NCBI RefSeq assembly: GCF_900104485.1 | Contig: NZ_FMXQ01000009.1 | Location: forward strand, 62,001-126,000 | DNA from: Bauldia litoralis | GTDB taxonomy: Bacteria; Pseudomonadota; Alphaproteobacteria; Rhizobiales; Kaistiaceae | Length of the DNA: 64,000 nucleotides | Direction of reading: 5' to 3' | Shown: piece by piece, positions 36,120 through 44,146 of the stretch | Position numbering within the stretch: the stretch's first letter is position 1 | Layout: each line of letters opens with the position of its first letter | Translations under genes and position numbers: made by a program | The notes under the pieces: model-generated | What the model saw: only the letters and a program-made list of their open reading frames with translations | The model's database searches: none | What the model was told of the DNA's origin: nothing

Positions 36120-36575
36120 ATGGAAACAATGATGGAAAACACGACAACGCATATCGGCGGCGATCACGGTCGCACCCATATCCGCACGATGCTGCGGGAA
36201 TCGGGTCTGCGGCCGACCCGTCAACGCATGGCGCTCGCGGAAATCCTGTTCAAGGACGGCAACCGGCATATTTCCGCCGAGGGTCTTCACGAAGAGGCTA
36301 TGACGCATCGGGTCCCGGTGTCGCTGGCGACGGTCTACAACACCCTTCACCAGTTCACCGATGTCGGTCTCTTGCGGGAGGTCGCGGTCGACGGGTCGAA
36401 GACCTACTTCGACACCAACACCGCCAACCACCACCATTTCTTCATCGAGGACGACAATTGCGTCGTCGATATCCCGCCCGGCCAGATGGGCGTCGACGAT
36501 GTTCCGACACCGCCGCCGGGCTATGAGATCAGCCGGGTCGACGTGATCGTCCGGCTGCGCCGCATTCGCGACTGA
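36120..36575 (+). CDS. irr: Fur-family iron response regulator Irr
   Basis: Haem-responsive transcription factor, 151 residues from 36120 (ATGs at 36129 and 36132 are alternatives). Winged helix with LRPTRQRMALAEILF and VSLATVYNTLHQFTDVGLL. The dimer domain has NHHHFFIEDDNC, the histidine run that marks Irr as opposed to Fur, Mur and Zur. It lacks a GCPW-type haem regulatory motif. In rhizobia Irr represses haem synthesis and iron-using genes and activates uptake under iron limitation. Divergent from fabA. Confidence 0.93.
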   Translation: METMMENTTTHIGGDHGRTHIRTMLRESGLRPTRQRMALAEILFKDGNRHISAEGLHEEAMTHRVPVSLATVYNTLHQFTDVGLLREVAVDGSKTYFDTNTANHHHFFIEDDNCVVDIPPGQMGVDDVPTPPPGYEISRVDVIVRLRRIRD

Positions 36576-36593
36576 GGTCGTTTACCGGAAGAA

Positions 36594-36614
36594 CGCGCCG
36601 CCTTGGGCGGCGCG
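36594..36614. terminator. Bidirectional hairpin between irr and the SH3 gene
   Basis: CGCGCCGCC, loop TTG, GGCGGCGCG: a perfect 9-bp stem 18 bases after irr and 36 bases after the convergent SH3 gene. There is no T-run, but the position between convergent genes fits a terminator. Confidence 0.6.
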
Positions 36615-36650
36615 CATTGCTGACGTGGCCGGGGCGCTCGGCGCGCCCGG

Positions 36651-37229
36651 TTACTTGATTTCCTCGTCGGGATAGACACCCCAGAGCTGCTCGCGGTCGA
36701 TCCAGCCGGAGAAGCCGCTTCCCGAAATCTTGCAGAAGCCCTGCTGGCACCGGTCGATTTCGCCCATGACGCCCGGCTCGAGATAGGCCGTGATCGTCGA
36801 GGACGGTGCTGCGGAGGAATGGATGGGTCGCGGATCGCCGCCGGCCCATGGCGCGACAACGGCCGTGCGCTTGCCGGACAGGAGGCTCTGGAAGATCCAG
36901 CCCATTGTCCCGTCGGCGTCGCGGACGCGGCGCCAGTTGTCATATTCCTGGACCACCTCGATCGGCAGGCCGGGTTTCACGAAAACCCAGGCAATCTTGT
37001 AGTCCTCGCCCGGTCCGACCCGGACATTGACCCGGCTTGCCTTGAGGCTGACGAAACGCGGCACCGGCAGGCCGCTTGGCCCGATCTGGGCGCCCGGCGC
37101 AGCCGCGGGCGCCGCCTGCGGACCCGTTGAGGGCTGGGCGACCAGCACGAAGCCGGCCAGCGCCGCCAGAATCCAGATTTTCCTGGTTTTTCCGCCGAGA
37201 AGCGAACGTTTCCCGAATACACCCTGCAT
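36651..37229 (-). CDS. Exported protein with two SH3-type domains
   Basis: Protein of 192 residues starting at the ATG at 37229 (MQGVFGKRSLLGG). One N-terminal hydrophobic helix, IWILAALAGFVLVAQ, serves as signal or anchor. A bacterial SH3 domain follows (SLKASRVNVRVGPGEDYKIAWVFVKPGLPIEVVQEYDNWRRVRDADGTMGWI), then a second weaker repeat (TITAYLEPGVMGEIDRCQQGFCKISGSGFSGWI) with two cysteines that could form a disulfide. Such proteins bind cell-wall peptides. A gene of this type next to irr/fabA is common in Hyphomicrobiales. Molecular role unknown. Confidence 0.8.
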   Translation of the reverse strand: MQGVFGKRSLLGGKTRKIWILAALAGFVLVAQPSTGPQAAPAAAPGAQIGPSGLPVPRFVSLKASRVNVRVGPGEDYKIAWVFVKPGLPIEVVQEYDNWRRVRDADGTMGWIFQSLLSGKRTAVVAPWAGGDPRPIHSSAAPSSTITAYLEPGVMGEIDRCQQGFCKISGSGFSGWIDREQLWGVYPDEEIK

Positions 37230-37296
37230 CAACGTTACCCCACACTTTACGCAACAAACTCGATTCAATATTGCGGCAGGCGTGGTTAAGGAGCTC

Positions 37297-38370
37297 TCAA
37301 CGCGACGGCGGTGGGGCGGTCGATTGGCGAACGATCAGGTCGACCGGCATGATCCTCCGCACCGGGTGCGCCGGGGGATCGAGAATCAGTTCCGCCGCCG
37401 CCTTTCCCTTCGCCCGCGTCGACTGGGCGATGGTGGTGAGCTTCGGTAGGCTGGTGGCGGCGATGGAGAGGTCATCGAAGCCGATGACCGAAAGGTCGGC
37501 CGGGACGGCGATGCCGCGGCGAAGGGCTTCGTCGAGAACACCGACCGCCAGGGTGTCGGCCATGGCGATGACGGCGGTCGCGCCAGCCAGATTGTCGAGC
37601 ATCAGGCGGGCGGCTGCTCTGACCTCCGGCCCTTCCGGGCAGCCTTCGACGATCGGCGCGTCGTCGATCGACAGGCCGGCTTCGCCCAGCGCCTCGGCAA
37701 TGCCTTCGTAGCGTTCGCGGGCGTCGATGAAGGATGTGGTCAGGCGACGGGCGGTTTCACCCGCCGGGTGGTGCTGAGGCCCCGTGTCGTTGGCTTCGGG
37801 ATCGCGCAGCGCGAGGATCGCGACCTTCCGGTGACCGAGTTCGACGAGGTGGCGGACCGCCTGTCGTGCGCCGTCGCGGTTGTCGAGGTTGATCGCACTG
37901 ATCCCGGCAGGCGCCTCCATGTCGACGCCGACCAGGGGCAGGTTCCGGCGTTTCGAGATCGCGATGAGCGAATCGACGTGGCGCGGATTGTGAAGGATGA
38001 AGCCGTCGACCAGCGCCGTCCCCAGGCTTCGATCCGCGGCCTGCCGATCGACGCCCGGGACGATGACGAAAGCGGCCTGGCGAGCGTCGCAGACCTCGGC
38101 GATCCCCTGGATGAAGCTCTGGAATTTCGGATGCGTCATTGCGGCGGCGACCGCGGTATGCGTCACGACGCCGATCGCGTTTGCCGTCCCGGCGCGCAGC
38201 AGCCGGCCCCTGGGGTCCGGGCCGCTATAGTCGAGGCTCCGGGCAGTTTCCAGCACCCGCTCGCGAACCGCCGGCCGAACGAGGCCCGGTCGGTTGAAGA
38301 CATTCGAGGCGGTGCCCTGCGACACGCCCGCAGCCTTCGCCACGTCCTTGAGCCTGACCGGTCGCGTCAT
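37297..38370 (-). CDS. LacI-family transcriptional regulator
   Basis: Repressor of 357 residues from the ATG at 38370. The N-terminal helix-turn-helix VRLKDVAKAAGVSQGTASNVFNRPGLV and the hinge are followed by a periplasmic-binding-protein-like sugar-binding core. C-terminal LSVIGFDDLSIAATSLPKLTTIAQ is typical of the family. No sugar-use genes adjoin it. Three TGAATCG(G/A)TTCA sites upstream indicate autoregulation. Its other targets must be elsewhere. Confidence 0.9.
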   Translation of the reverse strand: MTRPVRLKDVAKAAGVSQGTASNVFNRPGLVRPAVRERVLETARSLDYSGPDPRGRLLRAGTANAIGVVTHTAVAAAMTHPKFQSFIQGIAEVCDARQAAFVIVPGVDRQAADRSLGTALVDGFILHNPRHVDSLIAISKRRNLPLVGVDMEAPAGISAINLDNRDGARQAVRHLVELGHRKVAILALRDPEANDTGPQHHPAGETARRLTTSFIDARERYEGIAEALGEAGLSIDDAPIVEGCPEGPEVRAAARLMLDNLAGATAVIAMADTLAVGVLDEALRRGIAVPADLSVIGFDDLSIAATSLPKLTTIAQSTRAKGKAAAELILDPPAHPVRRIMPVDLIVRQSTAPPPSR

Positions 38371-38416
38371 TGATTCCCCGCATCCCCGCTGTGCCACGCG
38401 CTTCTAGCGCACGGAG

Positions 38417-38428
38417 TGAATCGGTTCA
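38417..38428. promoter_or_regulatory. LacI-type operator O1
   Basis: TGAATCGGTTCA, flanked by G and C that extend the symmetry. It is the site nearest the lacI-family start, 47 bases upstream. Confidence 0.65.
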
Positions 38429-38458
38429 CCCGGTTTCCTGAAAAGGGTGGCTCGACGT

Positions 38459-38470
38459 TGAATCGGTTCA
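38459..38470. promoter_or_regulatory. LacI-type operator O2
   Basis: TGAATCGGTTCA, identical to O1 and centred 42 bases (four helical turns) from it. Flanking T and A extend the symmetry. Confidence 0.65.
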
Positions 38471-38489
38471 ACGCACCGCGCGATCGGCC

Positions 38490-38501
38490 TGAATCGATTC
38501 A
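38490..38501. promoter_or_regulatory. LacI-type operator O3
   Basis: TGAATCGATTCA, a perfect palindrome, centred 31 bases (three helical turns) from O2. The even phasing suits cooperative or looped binding. Confidence 0.65.
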
Positions 38502-38558
38502 TTCCGGCATGTGACGATGGTGCGGCGTCCGAGTCCGGGCGCGAAAGGCAGGCGCCGA

Positions 38559-39341
38559 TCAGGCGGCCGGGCTGGTTCCGGTCAGCGGATTGGCCGGGTT
38601 CCAGGCGTAGCGGATGGTCTCGAAGCGGGCGGCGCGGGCATCGAAGAGCAGCAGTCGCCCGACCAGTCCTTCGCCGATGCCAGCGATCTCCTTGATTACC
38701 TCGAGCGCTTGCAGCGAGCCGAGCACGCCGGTCAGGGCGCCGAGGATGCCGGCCTGGGCGCAAGTCGGCAGCAGGCCATCCGGCGGTGCCTCTGGAAACA
38801 GGCACCGCCAGGTCGGATTCGGTCGTCCGTCAGGGCCGTCGAGCCAGGGCTTCAGGGTGGTGATCGAACCGTCGAACTGGCTGACGGTCGCCGTCACCAG
38901 CGGTTTCTGCGAGCGGAAGCACTGGTCGGAGACGAGGTAGCGGGTGGCGAAGTTGTCCGACCCGTCGGCAACGATGTCATAGCCATCGATCAGGTCTGCG
39001 GCGTTGTCGTCGCCCAGCCGGACGGGATGCGTCTCGACCACGACGTTGGGGTTGATCCGCTGGACCGCCATCGCGGCGCTGGCAACCTTCGCCGCGCCGA
39101 CCGCCTCGGTGTCGTGGATCACCTGCCTTTGCAGGTTCGAGAGCGAAACCGAGTCGTTGTCGACGATCCCCAGGGTCCCGACGCCGGCCGCGGCGAGATA
39201 CTGGATGACCGGCGCGCCAAGGCCGCCGGCGCCCACGACAAGCACGCGCGCCGCTTTCAATTTCTGCTGGCCCGGCCCGCCGACATCGGCCAGCACAATG
39301 TGCCGCGCGTAGCGCTCGATTTCCTCGCTGGATAGGTCCAT
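38559..39341 (-). CDS. HesA/MoeB/ThiF family adenylyltransferase lacking the zinc cysteines
   Basis: E1-like enzyme of 260 residues that should adenylate the C-terminus of a ubiquitin-like sulfur carrier such as MoaD or ThiS. ATP-site VLVVGAGGLGAPVIQYLAAAG, the arginine in NLQRQVIHD and Asp in VADGSDNFATRYL are intact. The usual first zinc pair CxxC reads PTWRC, with one Cys lost, and the C-terminal CxxC is missing (ending AWNPANPLTGTSPAA). There is no rhodanese domain. The ATG at 39341 gives the usual N-terminus LSSEEIERYARHIVL. It may have a specialised or reduced role. Confidence 0.82.
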   Translation of the reverse strand: MDLSSEEIERYARHIVLADVGGPGQQKLKAARVLVVGAGGLGAPVIQYLAAAGVGTLGIVDNDSVSLSNLQRQVIHDTEAVGAAKVASAAMAVQRINPNVVVETHPVRLGDDNAADLIDGYDIVADGSDNFATRYLVSDQCFRSQKPLVTATVSQFDGSITTLKPWLDGPDGRPNPTWRCLFPEAPPDGLLPTCAQAGILGALTGVLGSLQALEVIKEIAGIGEGLVGRLLLFDARAARFETIRYAWNPANPLTGTSPAA

Positions 39342-39382
39342 GACGGGGAACTTAAGCGCCTCCGGCCGGATTGGCGAGATGA

Positions 39383-39775
39383 CTACGACGCGAGGTATTT
39401 CTGGAGCGGCTCCCAGTAGCGGGCGGTCCAGCCATCGGCCAGATGGTCGCGCTGGTCCTCCGGCGCGCCCCAATGGTCGAACACCAGCCGCGTCGTCGCG
39501 CCTTCCTCTTTCAGTTCGAAGCGGATCACCGAATACATCCCGTCCGGCCAGTCCTTGACCCGCCAGGCCTGGACGATGCGCTGGTCTGGCACCAGTTCGA
39601 TGTTGCGGCCGAGAATGTGCCCGCCATGGGTGGAAAAGGCGCCGCCAACCTCGCGGCTGATCTCGGCCGCGCCATTGGCGGTGAAGGCGGCGTGTTCGCC
39701 GGAATCCATCAGCGCCCTGTAGATGCGGGCCGGCGCGGCGGTAAAGACGATTTCCTGGTAGATGGAGTCGCTCAT
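39383..39775 (-). CDS. SRPBCC/AHSA1-like protein
   Basis: Helix-grip-fold protein of 130 residues, ATG at 39775. Family signs are VFTAAPARIYRALMDSGEHAAFTA at the start, GGAFSTHGGHILGRNIELVPDQRIVQAWR in the core and an ending GWTARYWEPLQKYL. These proteins bind hydrophobic ligands; many accompany ArsR regulators of unknown effector. It is divergent from such an ArsR gene across 77 bases that contain a palindromic operator. Confidence 0.82.
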   Translation of the reverse strand: MSDSIYQEIVFTAAPARIYRALMDSGEHAAFTANGAAEISREVGGAFSTHGGHILGRNIELVPDQRIVQAWRVKDWPDGMYSVIRFELKEEGATTRLVFDHWGAPEDQRDHLADGWTARYWEPLQKYLAS

Positions 39776-39812
39776 CGGGGTCTCCGTCGGTGGATCGGGG
39801 TGGACGGTCAAA

Positions 39813-39832
39813 ATTAAACCATTTAGTTTAAT
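39813..39832. promoter_or_regulatory. Palindromic operator in the divergent SRPBCC/ArsR promoter
   Basis: ATTAAAC, 6 bases, GTTTAAT: perfect 7-bp arms in an AT-rich island within GC-rich DNA. It lies 38 bases from the SRPBCC start and 21 bases from the arsR-family ATG. Very likely the ArsR-family binding site controlling both directions. Confidence 0.7.
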
Positions 39833-39852
39833 GAGTCCATTGGAGACCCGCG

Positions 39853-40230
39853 ATGCCCGTTGCCGAGACCGCCGCCCCGTCACCGGATGATCGCCTCGAC
39901 CTTGTGTTTCACGCCCTGGCGGATCGCACGCGCCGGGCGCTTCTCCTCCGCCTGGCCGAGGGGGAGGCTATGGTGACGGCGCTGGCAGCACCCTTCGACA
40001 TGTCGCTGCCGGCGGTATCGAAGCACCTTCGGGTGCTGGAGCGCGCCGGACTGGTCGAGCGGACAGTGGAAGGACGGGTCCATCGCTGCGCCTTCGGGCC
40101 GGCGCCGCTCGGCGAGGTCGAGCAATGGCTCGACCAAACGCGGGCCTTCTGGGAGGACCGGCTGGCCGGCCTTGCCGACTATGTCGAAAGCGGCGCCGAC
40201 CAGCAGATGCGGGGCGAGGACGAGCGATGA
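39853..40230 (+). CDS. ArsR-family transcriptional regulator, metal-independent type
   Basis: Winged-helix regulator of 125 residues: LALADRTRRALLLRL-like start (FHALADRTRRALLLRLAEGE) and recognition helix DMSLPAVSKHLRVLERAGLVERTVEGR. It has no ELCVC-type metal cysteines, so it probably responds to a non-metal signal, as is common for ArsR genes paired with SRPBCC proteins. It is coupled to the next gene by an ATGA overlap. Confidence 0.9.
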   Translation: MPVAETAAPSPDDRLDLVFHALADRTRRALLLRLAEGEAMVTALAAPFDMSLPAVSKHLRVLERAGLVERTVEGRVHRCAFGPAPLGEVEQWLDQTRAFWEDRLAGLADYVESGADQQMRGEDER

Positions 40231-40673
40231 ACAGGGAAGCCGCTGACGACGCCGAAGCCGCTCTGGTCGTTCGCCGCACGATCCGCGCCAGTCCGGAACG
40301 ACTCTTCGCGGCGTGGACGCAGCCGGAGCACCTGGTGCGCTGGTGGGGGCCCGGTCCGGTGACCTGTCCCGAGGCGGAGATCGACCTGCGCGTCGGCGGC
40401 CGCTACCGCCTTGCCAACCGCATGCCGGACGGCCGGATCGACTGGATCAGCGGCGTATTCGAGGTGGTCGAGCCGCCAAGCCGGCTGGTCTATTCCTGGA
40501 CGATCGGCGCGAGCGCCGCGACGCCGGAGCGGGTGACGGTGCGTTTCGAGCCCCGCGGCGAGGAGACGGAGGTGGTGATCCATCACGAGCGGATCGCCAC
40601 GCCGGAAGCGCGCAGGACGCATCGCCAGGGTTGGGAGGGCTGTCTCGACGGGCTGACCGCCTTCCTCGCCTGA
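40227..40673 (+). CDS. SRPBCC/AHSA1-like protein, second copy
   Basis: Protein of 148 residues, ATG overlapping the arsR stop (ATGA). The AHSA1 pattern is clear: VRRTIRASPERLFAAWTQPEHLVRWWGP, DLRVGGRYRLANRMPDG, SWTIGASAATPERVTVRFEP, and GWEGCLDGLTAFL at the end. Together with the divergent SRPBCC gene it forms an ArsR-controlled pair. The ligand is unknown. Confidence 0.87.
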   Translation: MNREAADDAEAALVVRRTIRASPERLFAAWTQPEHLVRWWGPGPVTCPEAEIDLRVGGRYRLANRMPDGRIDWISGVFEVVEPPSRLVYSWTIGASAATPERVTVRFEPRGEETEVVIHHERIATPEARRTHRQGWEGCLDGLTAFLA

Positions 40674-40796
40674 CATCGGCCGGCTCCGCAGCCGGGACCG
40701 AAGAAGAGGGTGGCTTGCCCCGTCCCGGCGGCCTTGCCATCATGCCATGGATGGCGTCGGGTCAAGGCCGGCGATTCGAACGGCGGGGCCAGTGCG

Positions 40797-41723
40797 ATGA
40801 TCCGGAAGCTCTTTTTTGGCGTGGTCCTTCTCGGGATCGTCGCCGCGGTTGTGCTCTGGTTCCTCACCGCGCCGCGAACGCTCGCCGCCGGCGACCTTCC
40901 CGACCACACGCCGGACCTCGCCAATGGCGAGACCATGTTCTGGGCCAGCGGCTGCGAATCCTGCCACGCCGCGCCGGGCGCCACCGGCGACGATATCCTC
41001 AAGCTCGGCGGCGGGCTGGCGATGGTCACCCCTTTCGGCACCTTCAACGTCCCGAACATCTCGCCCGACGAGAAGACCGGAATCGGCTCTTGGTCGACGG
41101 CGGATTTCGTCACCGCTCTTAAACACGGTGTCGGCAAGGGCGGCGAGCATCTTTACCCGGCCTTTCCCTACACCTCCTACCAGCGGATGCGGGTCGAGGA
41201 CATCATCGACCTCAAGGCGTTCATAGATACCCTTGAGCCGGTCGACAATGTCGTCGCGGCGCACGATCTGCCGTTCCCCTTCAACATCCGCCGCGGCCTC
41301 GGCCTGTGGCAGCTGGTTTTCGCCGATGGCAAGACCTTCGTGCCCGATCCCCAGGCCAGCGACCAGATCAACCGCGGCGCCTACCTGGTCAAGGGGCCGG
41401 GGCACTGCGGCGAGTGTCACACGCCCCGCGACGTCGCCGGTGCGATGATCGCCGCCCGCGCCCTGAGTGGCGGTCCCGCGCCGGAGGGCGACGGCACGGT
41501 TCCCAACATCACCCCCGATACCGACACGGGGATCGGCTCGTGGAGCCAGGACGACCTCGTCACGCTGTTCAAGACCGGCTTCACGCCGGACTTCGACTCG
41601 GTCGGCGGGTCGATGGCGCCGGTGCAGCGCAACCTCGCCATGCTGCCCGACGAGGACCTCGAGGCGATCGCCGCCTACCTGATGAGCCTGCCGCCGATTG
41701 CCTCGGAGGCGCCGGCCACCTGA
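40797..41723 (+). CDS. Membrane-anchored dihaem cytochrome c
   Basis: Protein of 308 residues. N-terminal anchor MIRKLFFGVVLLGIVAAVVLWFL, then two cytochrome c domains with CESCHAAPG near residue 53 and CGECHTPRD near residue 205. Each is followed by PNI(S/T)P and GIGSWS segments that recur in both halves, so the halves look like an internal duplication. This resembles the cytochrome subunits of membrane alcohol, aldehyde and gluconate dehydrogenases, but no dehydrogenase gene adjoins it. It may deliver electrons to the cbb3 oxidase. No operon partner; the stop lies 3 bases from convergent pbp1A. Confidence 0.87.
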   Translation: MIRKLFFGVVLLGIVAAVVLWFLTAPRTLAAGDLPDHTPDLANGETMFWASGCESCHAAPGATGDDILKLGGGLAMVTPFGTFNVPNISPDEKTGIGSWSTADFVTALKHGVGKGGEHLYPAFPYTSYQRMRVEDIIDLKAFIDTLEPVDNVVAAHDLPFPFNIRRGLGLWQLVFADGKTFVPDPQASDQINRGAYLVKGPGHCGECHTPRDVAGAMIAARALSGGPAPEGDGTVPNITPDTDTGIGSWSQDDLVTLFKTGFTPDFDSVGGSMAPVQRNLAMLPDEDLEAIAAYLMSLPPIASEAPAT

Positions 41724-41726
41724 GGC

Positions 41727-44012
41727 TCAGCCGCCGAAGAGCCGGCGGAAGAAGCCCTTGCGCGGCTCTGCTTGTGGCCCGTTCGTCGGGGCCCGAGCGA
41801 TGCTGCCCGTGGTTCCCGGCGCGACCGTCAGCGGTTCGCCGTCGTCGCCCATGATGACCACCGGAATCGCGTTCTCCGGATAGTGCACCGGGCTCATGTA
41901 TCGATAGTCGCCGGGCAGGCCGACAACGGCCTGGCCTTCGAGCGCCGGCGCCATGAAGCGCTGCCAGGCGATCGCCGGCAGGTTGCCGCCGGCGGCTTTC
42001 TTGGTCGGCTTGGAATTGTCGTTGCCGAACCACACCCCGGCGACCAGCGCCCCCGTGTAGCCGATGAACCAGGCGTCGCGAAAATCCTGGCTGGTGCCGG
42101 TCTTGCCGGCCACCGGCCAGCCGGAGATCGCGGCGCGCTTGCCGGTGCCGCGCACCACCACGTCCTCCAGCATGGCGTTCATCATCGCCACGTGGCCGGG
42201 GTGGATCATCTGTCCCGGACCGGACCCTTCGCGCTCGTAGAGCACGTCGCCGCCATTGGTGCGGATGCGCTCGATGACATGGGGGATCACGCCCTCGCCC
42301 CCGTTGGCAAACGCGGCGAAGGCGCCCGTCATTTCAAGCAGCGTCACCTCGGAGGTGCCGAGCGCGATCGACGGCGTCGCCATCAGCGGCGACATCACCC
42401 CGAGCCGCCGCGCGACATTGGCGACCCGCTGCGGGCCGACCTCGGCCGCCAGCTGCGCTGAAACGGTGTTGAGCGACAGCGAGAGCGCCGATTGCAGGGT
42501 GACCGGCCCAAGGTAGTCGCGGGTGTAGTTTTCCGGCGTCCAGCCGTTGATCGACACACGTTCGTCGATCCGCACGGTCTCCGGCACCATGCCGGTCTCG
42601 AGCGCTGCCAGGTAGACGAAGGGCTTGAAGGCCGAGCCCGGCTGGCGATGGGCGTCGATGGCGCGGTTGAACTGGCTCTGCGCATAGTCCCGCCCGCCGA
42701 CCAGCGCCTTGACCGCGCCATGCGGATCCATGGCGATGAAGCCGCCCTGGCTCGCGCCGCGCTCCGGCCCCTCGGTGTCCAGCGTCTTGGTCAGGGCGCT
42801 CGCGGCCAGGGTCTGCATGCGCAGGTCGATGCTGGTCTCGACGACCACGTCATGGTCGAGCGCCCCGACGTAGCTCGGCAACTGGTCCATCACCCAGTCG
42901 GCGACATAGCGGCCGCTGCCCCCGGCGACGTCGCGCACCGCGCGGATCTCCTGAGACATCGCCAGACTCGCCTCGCGATCGTCGATGAAGCCCTGCTCGT
43001 GCATGGCGGCGAGGACGAGGTGGGTCCGCTCTTCCGCCGCCGTGGGGTTGGCAATCGGCGAATAGCGCGACGGCGCCTTGAGGAGCGCGGCGAGCGTCGC
43101 GGCCTCGGCCAGCGTCACGTGGCGGGCCGACTTGCCGAAATAGCGGTTGGCAGCAGCATCGACACCATAGGCGCCGGCGCCGAGATAGACCCGGTTGAGG
43201 TAGAGTTCGAGGATCTCGTCCTTCGACAGGCTGGCTTCCAGCCAGACCGCCAGCACCACCTCCTGGATCTTCCGCTCGAAGGAGCGCTCCGGCGTCAGGA
43301 AAAGGTTCTTGGCAAGCTGCTGGGTCAGCGTCGAGCCGCCCTGGACGATTCGCCCGGCGCTGAAATTCTCGGCGAAGGCGCGCACCAGTCCGATCGGATC
43401 GATCCCGAAATGCCAGCGGAACCGCCGGTCCTCGATGGCGATCACCGCTTCCGGCAGGAAGGGCGGCATCTCCTCGAGCATCAGCGTTTGGCCGACCGTA
43501 TCGGCGCGATTGGTGATCAGCTCTCCGTCGGCCGAGACGATCCGGACGTTGGCCGGGCGGGCCGGCAACGTCCATTCCGAACTCGGCGGTAGTCGCGACC
43601 AGTAGTAGCCGACCACCCCGGCGAGGCCCGCCACCGAGATGATCGTGGCCACTACGGACCAGTAGACGGTGCCGCGCACCAGGCGCGCGATGCCGGCGAA
43701 GAAACCACGGCGGGCGGGCGGCCGGCGCCCACCGCCGCGTCGGGTCGGACGCGGAGTGACCTTGCGGCGGAACGTCGTGACCTTGCCTGCGGCGGCCTTG
43801 GATTGGGCTTTCGTGGCGGGACGGGCGGCTGGCTTGCGGGTCGATTTCGCGGCGGGCCTGGTCTTGGCGGCCGTCTTGGTGCTCGCGGCCTTGGTCGCGC
43901 GCTTGGCCGGCGGTTTCGCGGCCGGCTTGGAACGGCCGAAAAACCCGGCGCTCTTCGCCCGGCCGCCGAACTTCGGCTCGACACGCTCCTTCTGCCGGCG
44001 CTTGCTCGCCAT
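41727..44012 (-). CDS. Penicillin-binding protein 1A-type transglycosylase/transpeptidase
   Basis: Bifunctional class A PBP, 761 residues from the ATG at 44012. A basic Lys/Ala/Pro-rich cytoplasmic tail of about 105 residues is followed by one membrane helix (SVVATIISVAGLAGVVGYYW). The GT51 domain has EDRRFRWHFGID and GGSTLTQQLAKNLF. The transpeptidase has the catalytic Ser in PGSAFKPFVYL, SLN and KTGTSQDF. The length and tail are usual for alphaproteobacterial members. A CtrA consensus box lies about 70 bases upstream. Confidence 0.93.
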   Translation of the reverse strand: MASKRRQKERVEPKFGGRAKSAGFFGRSKPAAKPPAKRATKAASTKTAAKTRPAAKSTRKPAARPATKAQSKAAAGKVTTFRRKVTPRPTRRGGGRRPPARRGFFAGIARLVRGTVYWSVVATIISVAGLAGVVGYYWSRLPPSSEWTLPARPANVRIVSADGELITNRADTVGQTLMLEEMPPFLPEAVIAIEDRRFRWHFGIDPIGLVRAFAENFSAGRIVQGGSTLTQQLAKNLFLTPERSFERKIQEVVLAVWLEASLSKDEILELYLNRVYLGAGAYGVDAAANRYFGKSARHVTLAEAATLAALLKAPSRYSPIANPTAAEERTHLVLAAMHEQGFIDDREASLAMSQEIRAVRDVAGGSGRYVADWVMDQLPSYVGALDHDVVVETSIDLRMQTLAASALTKTLDTEGPERGASQGGFIAMDPHGAVKALVGGRDYAQSQFNRAIDAHRQPGSAFKPFVYLAALETGMVPETVRIDERVSINGWTPENYTRDYLGPVTLQSALSLSLNTVSAQLAAEVGPQRVANVARRLGVMSPLMATPSIALGTSEVTLLEMTGAFAAFANGGEGVIPHVIERIRTNGGDVLYEREGSGPGQMIHPGHVAMMNAMLEDVVVRGTGKRAAISGWPVAGKTGTSQDFRDAWFIGYTGALVAGVWFGNDNSKPTKKAAGGNLPAIAWQRFMAPALEGQAVVGLPGDYRYMSPVHYPENAIPVVIMGDDGEPLTVAPGTTGSIARAPTNGPQAEPRKGFFRRLFGG

Positions 44013-44079
44013 GCCCTGCCGCCACTCCTTACACACGCGACTGACCCGCCGGTCGGTAGCGCAAGGTAGAAGGGCCGGT

Positions 44080-44094
44080 TTAAGGCGCGGTTAA
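44080..44094 (-). promoter_or_regulatory. CtrA consensus box upstream of PBP1A
   Basis: TTAA, 7 bases, TTAA, the exact CtrA spacing, 68-82 bases upstream of the PBP1A start. It suggests cell-cycle control of peptidoglycan synthesis. Confidence 0.5.
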
Positions 44095-44101
44095 GCGTGA
44101 T

Positions 44102-44119
44102 CCCGGGCAGGCGCCCGGG
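44102..44119 (-). terminator. Hairpin after the RND permease gene
   Basis: CCCGGGC, 4-base loop, GCCCGGG, starting 27 bases after the stop at 44147. A 7-bp all-GC stem without a T-run, in the position of a terminator for the RND operon. Confidence 0.45.
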
Positions 44120-44146
44120 GAGTCCAGTGGGGTAGCGACGGCGGGC

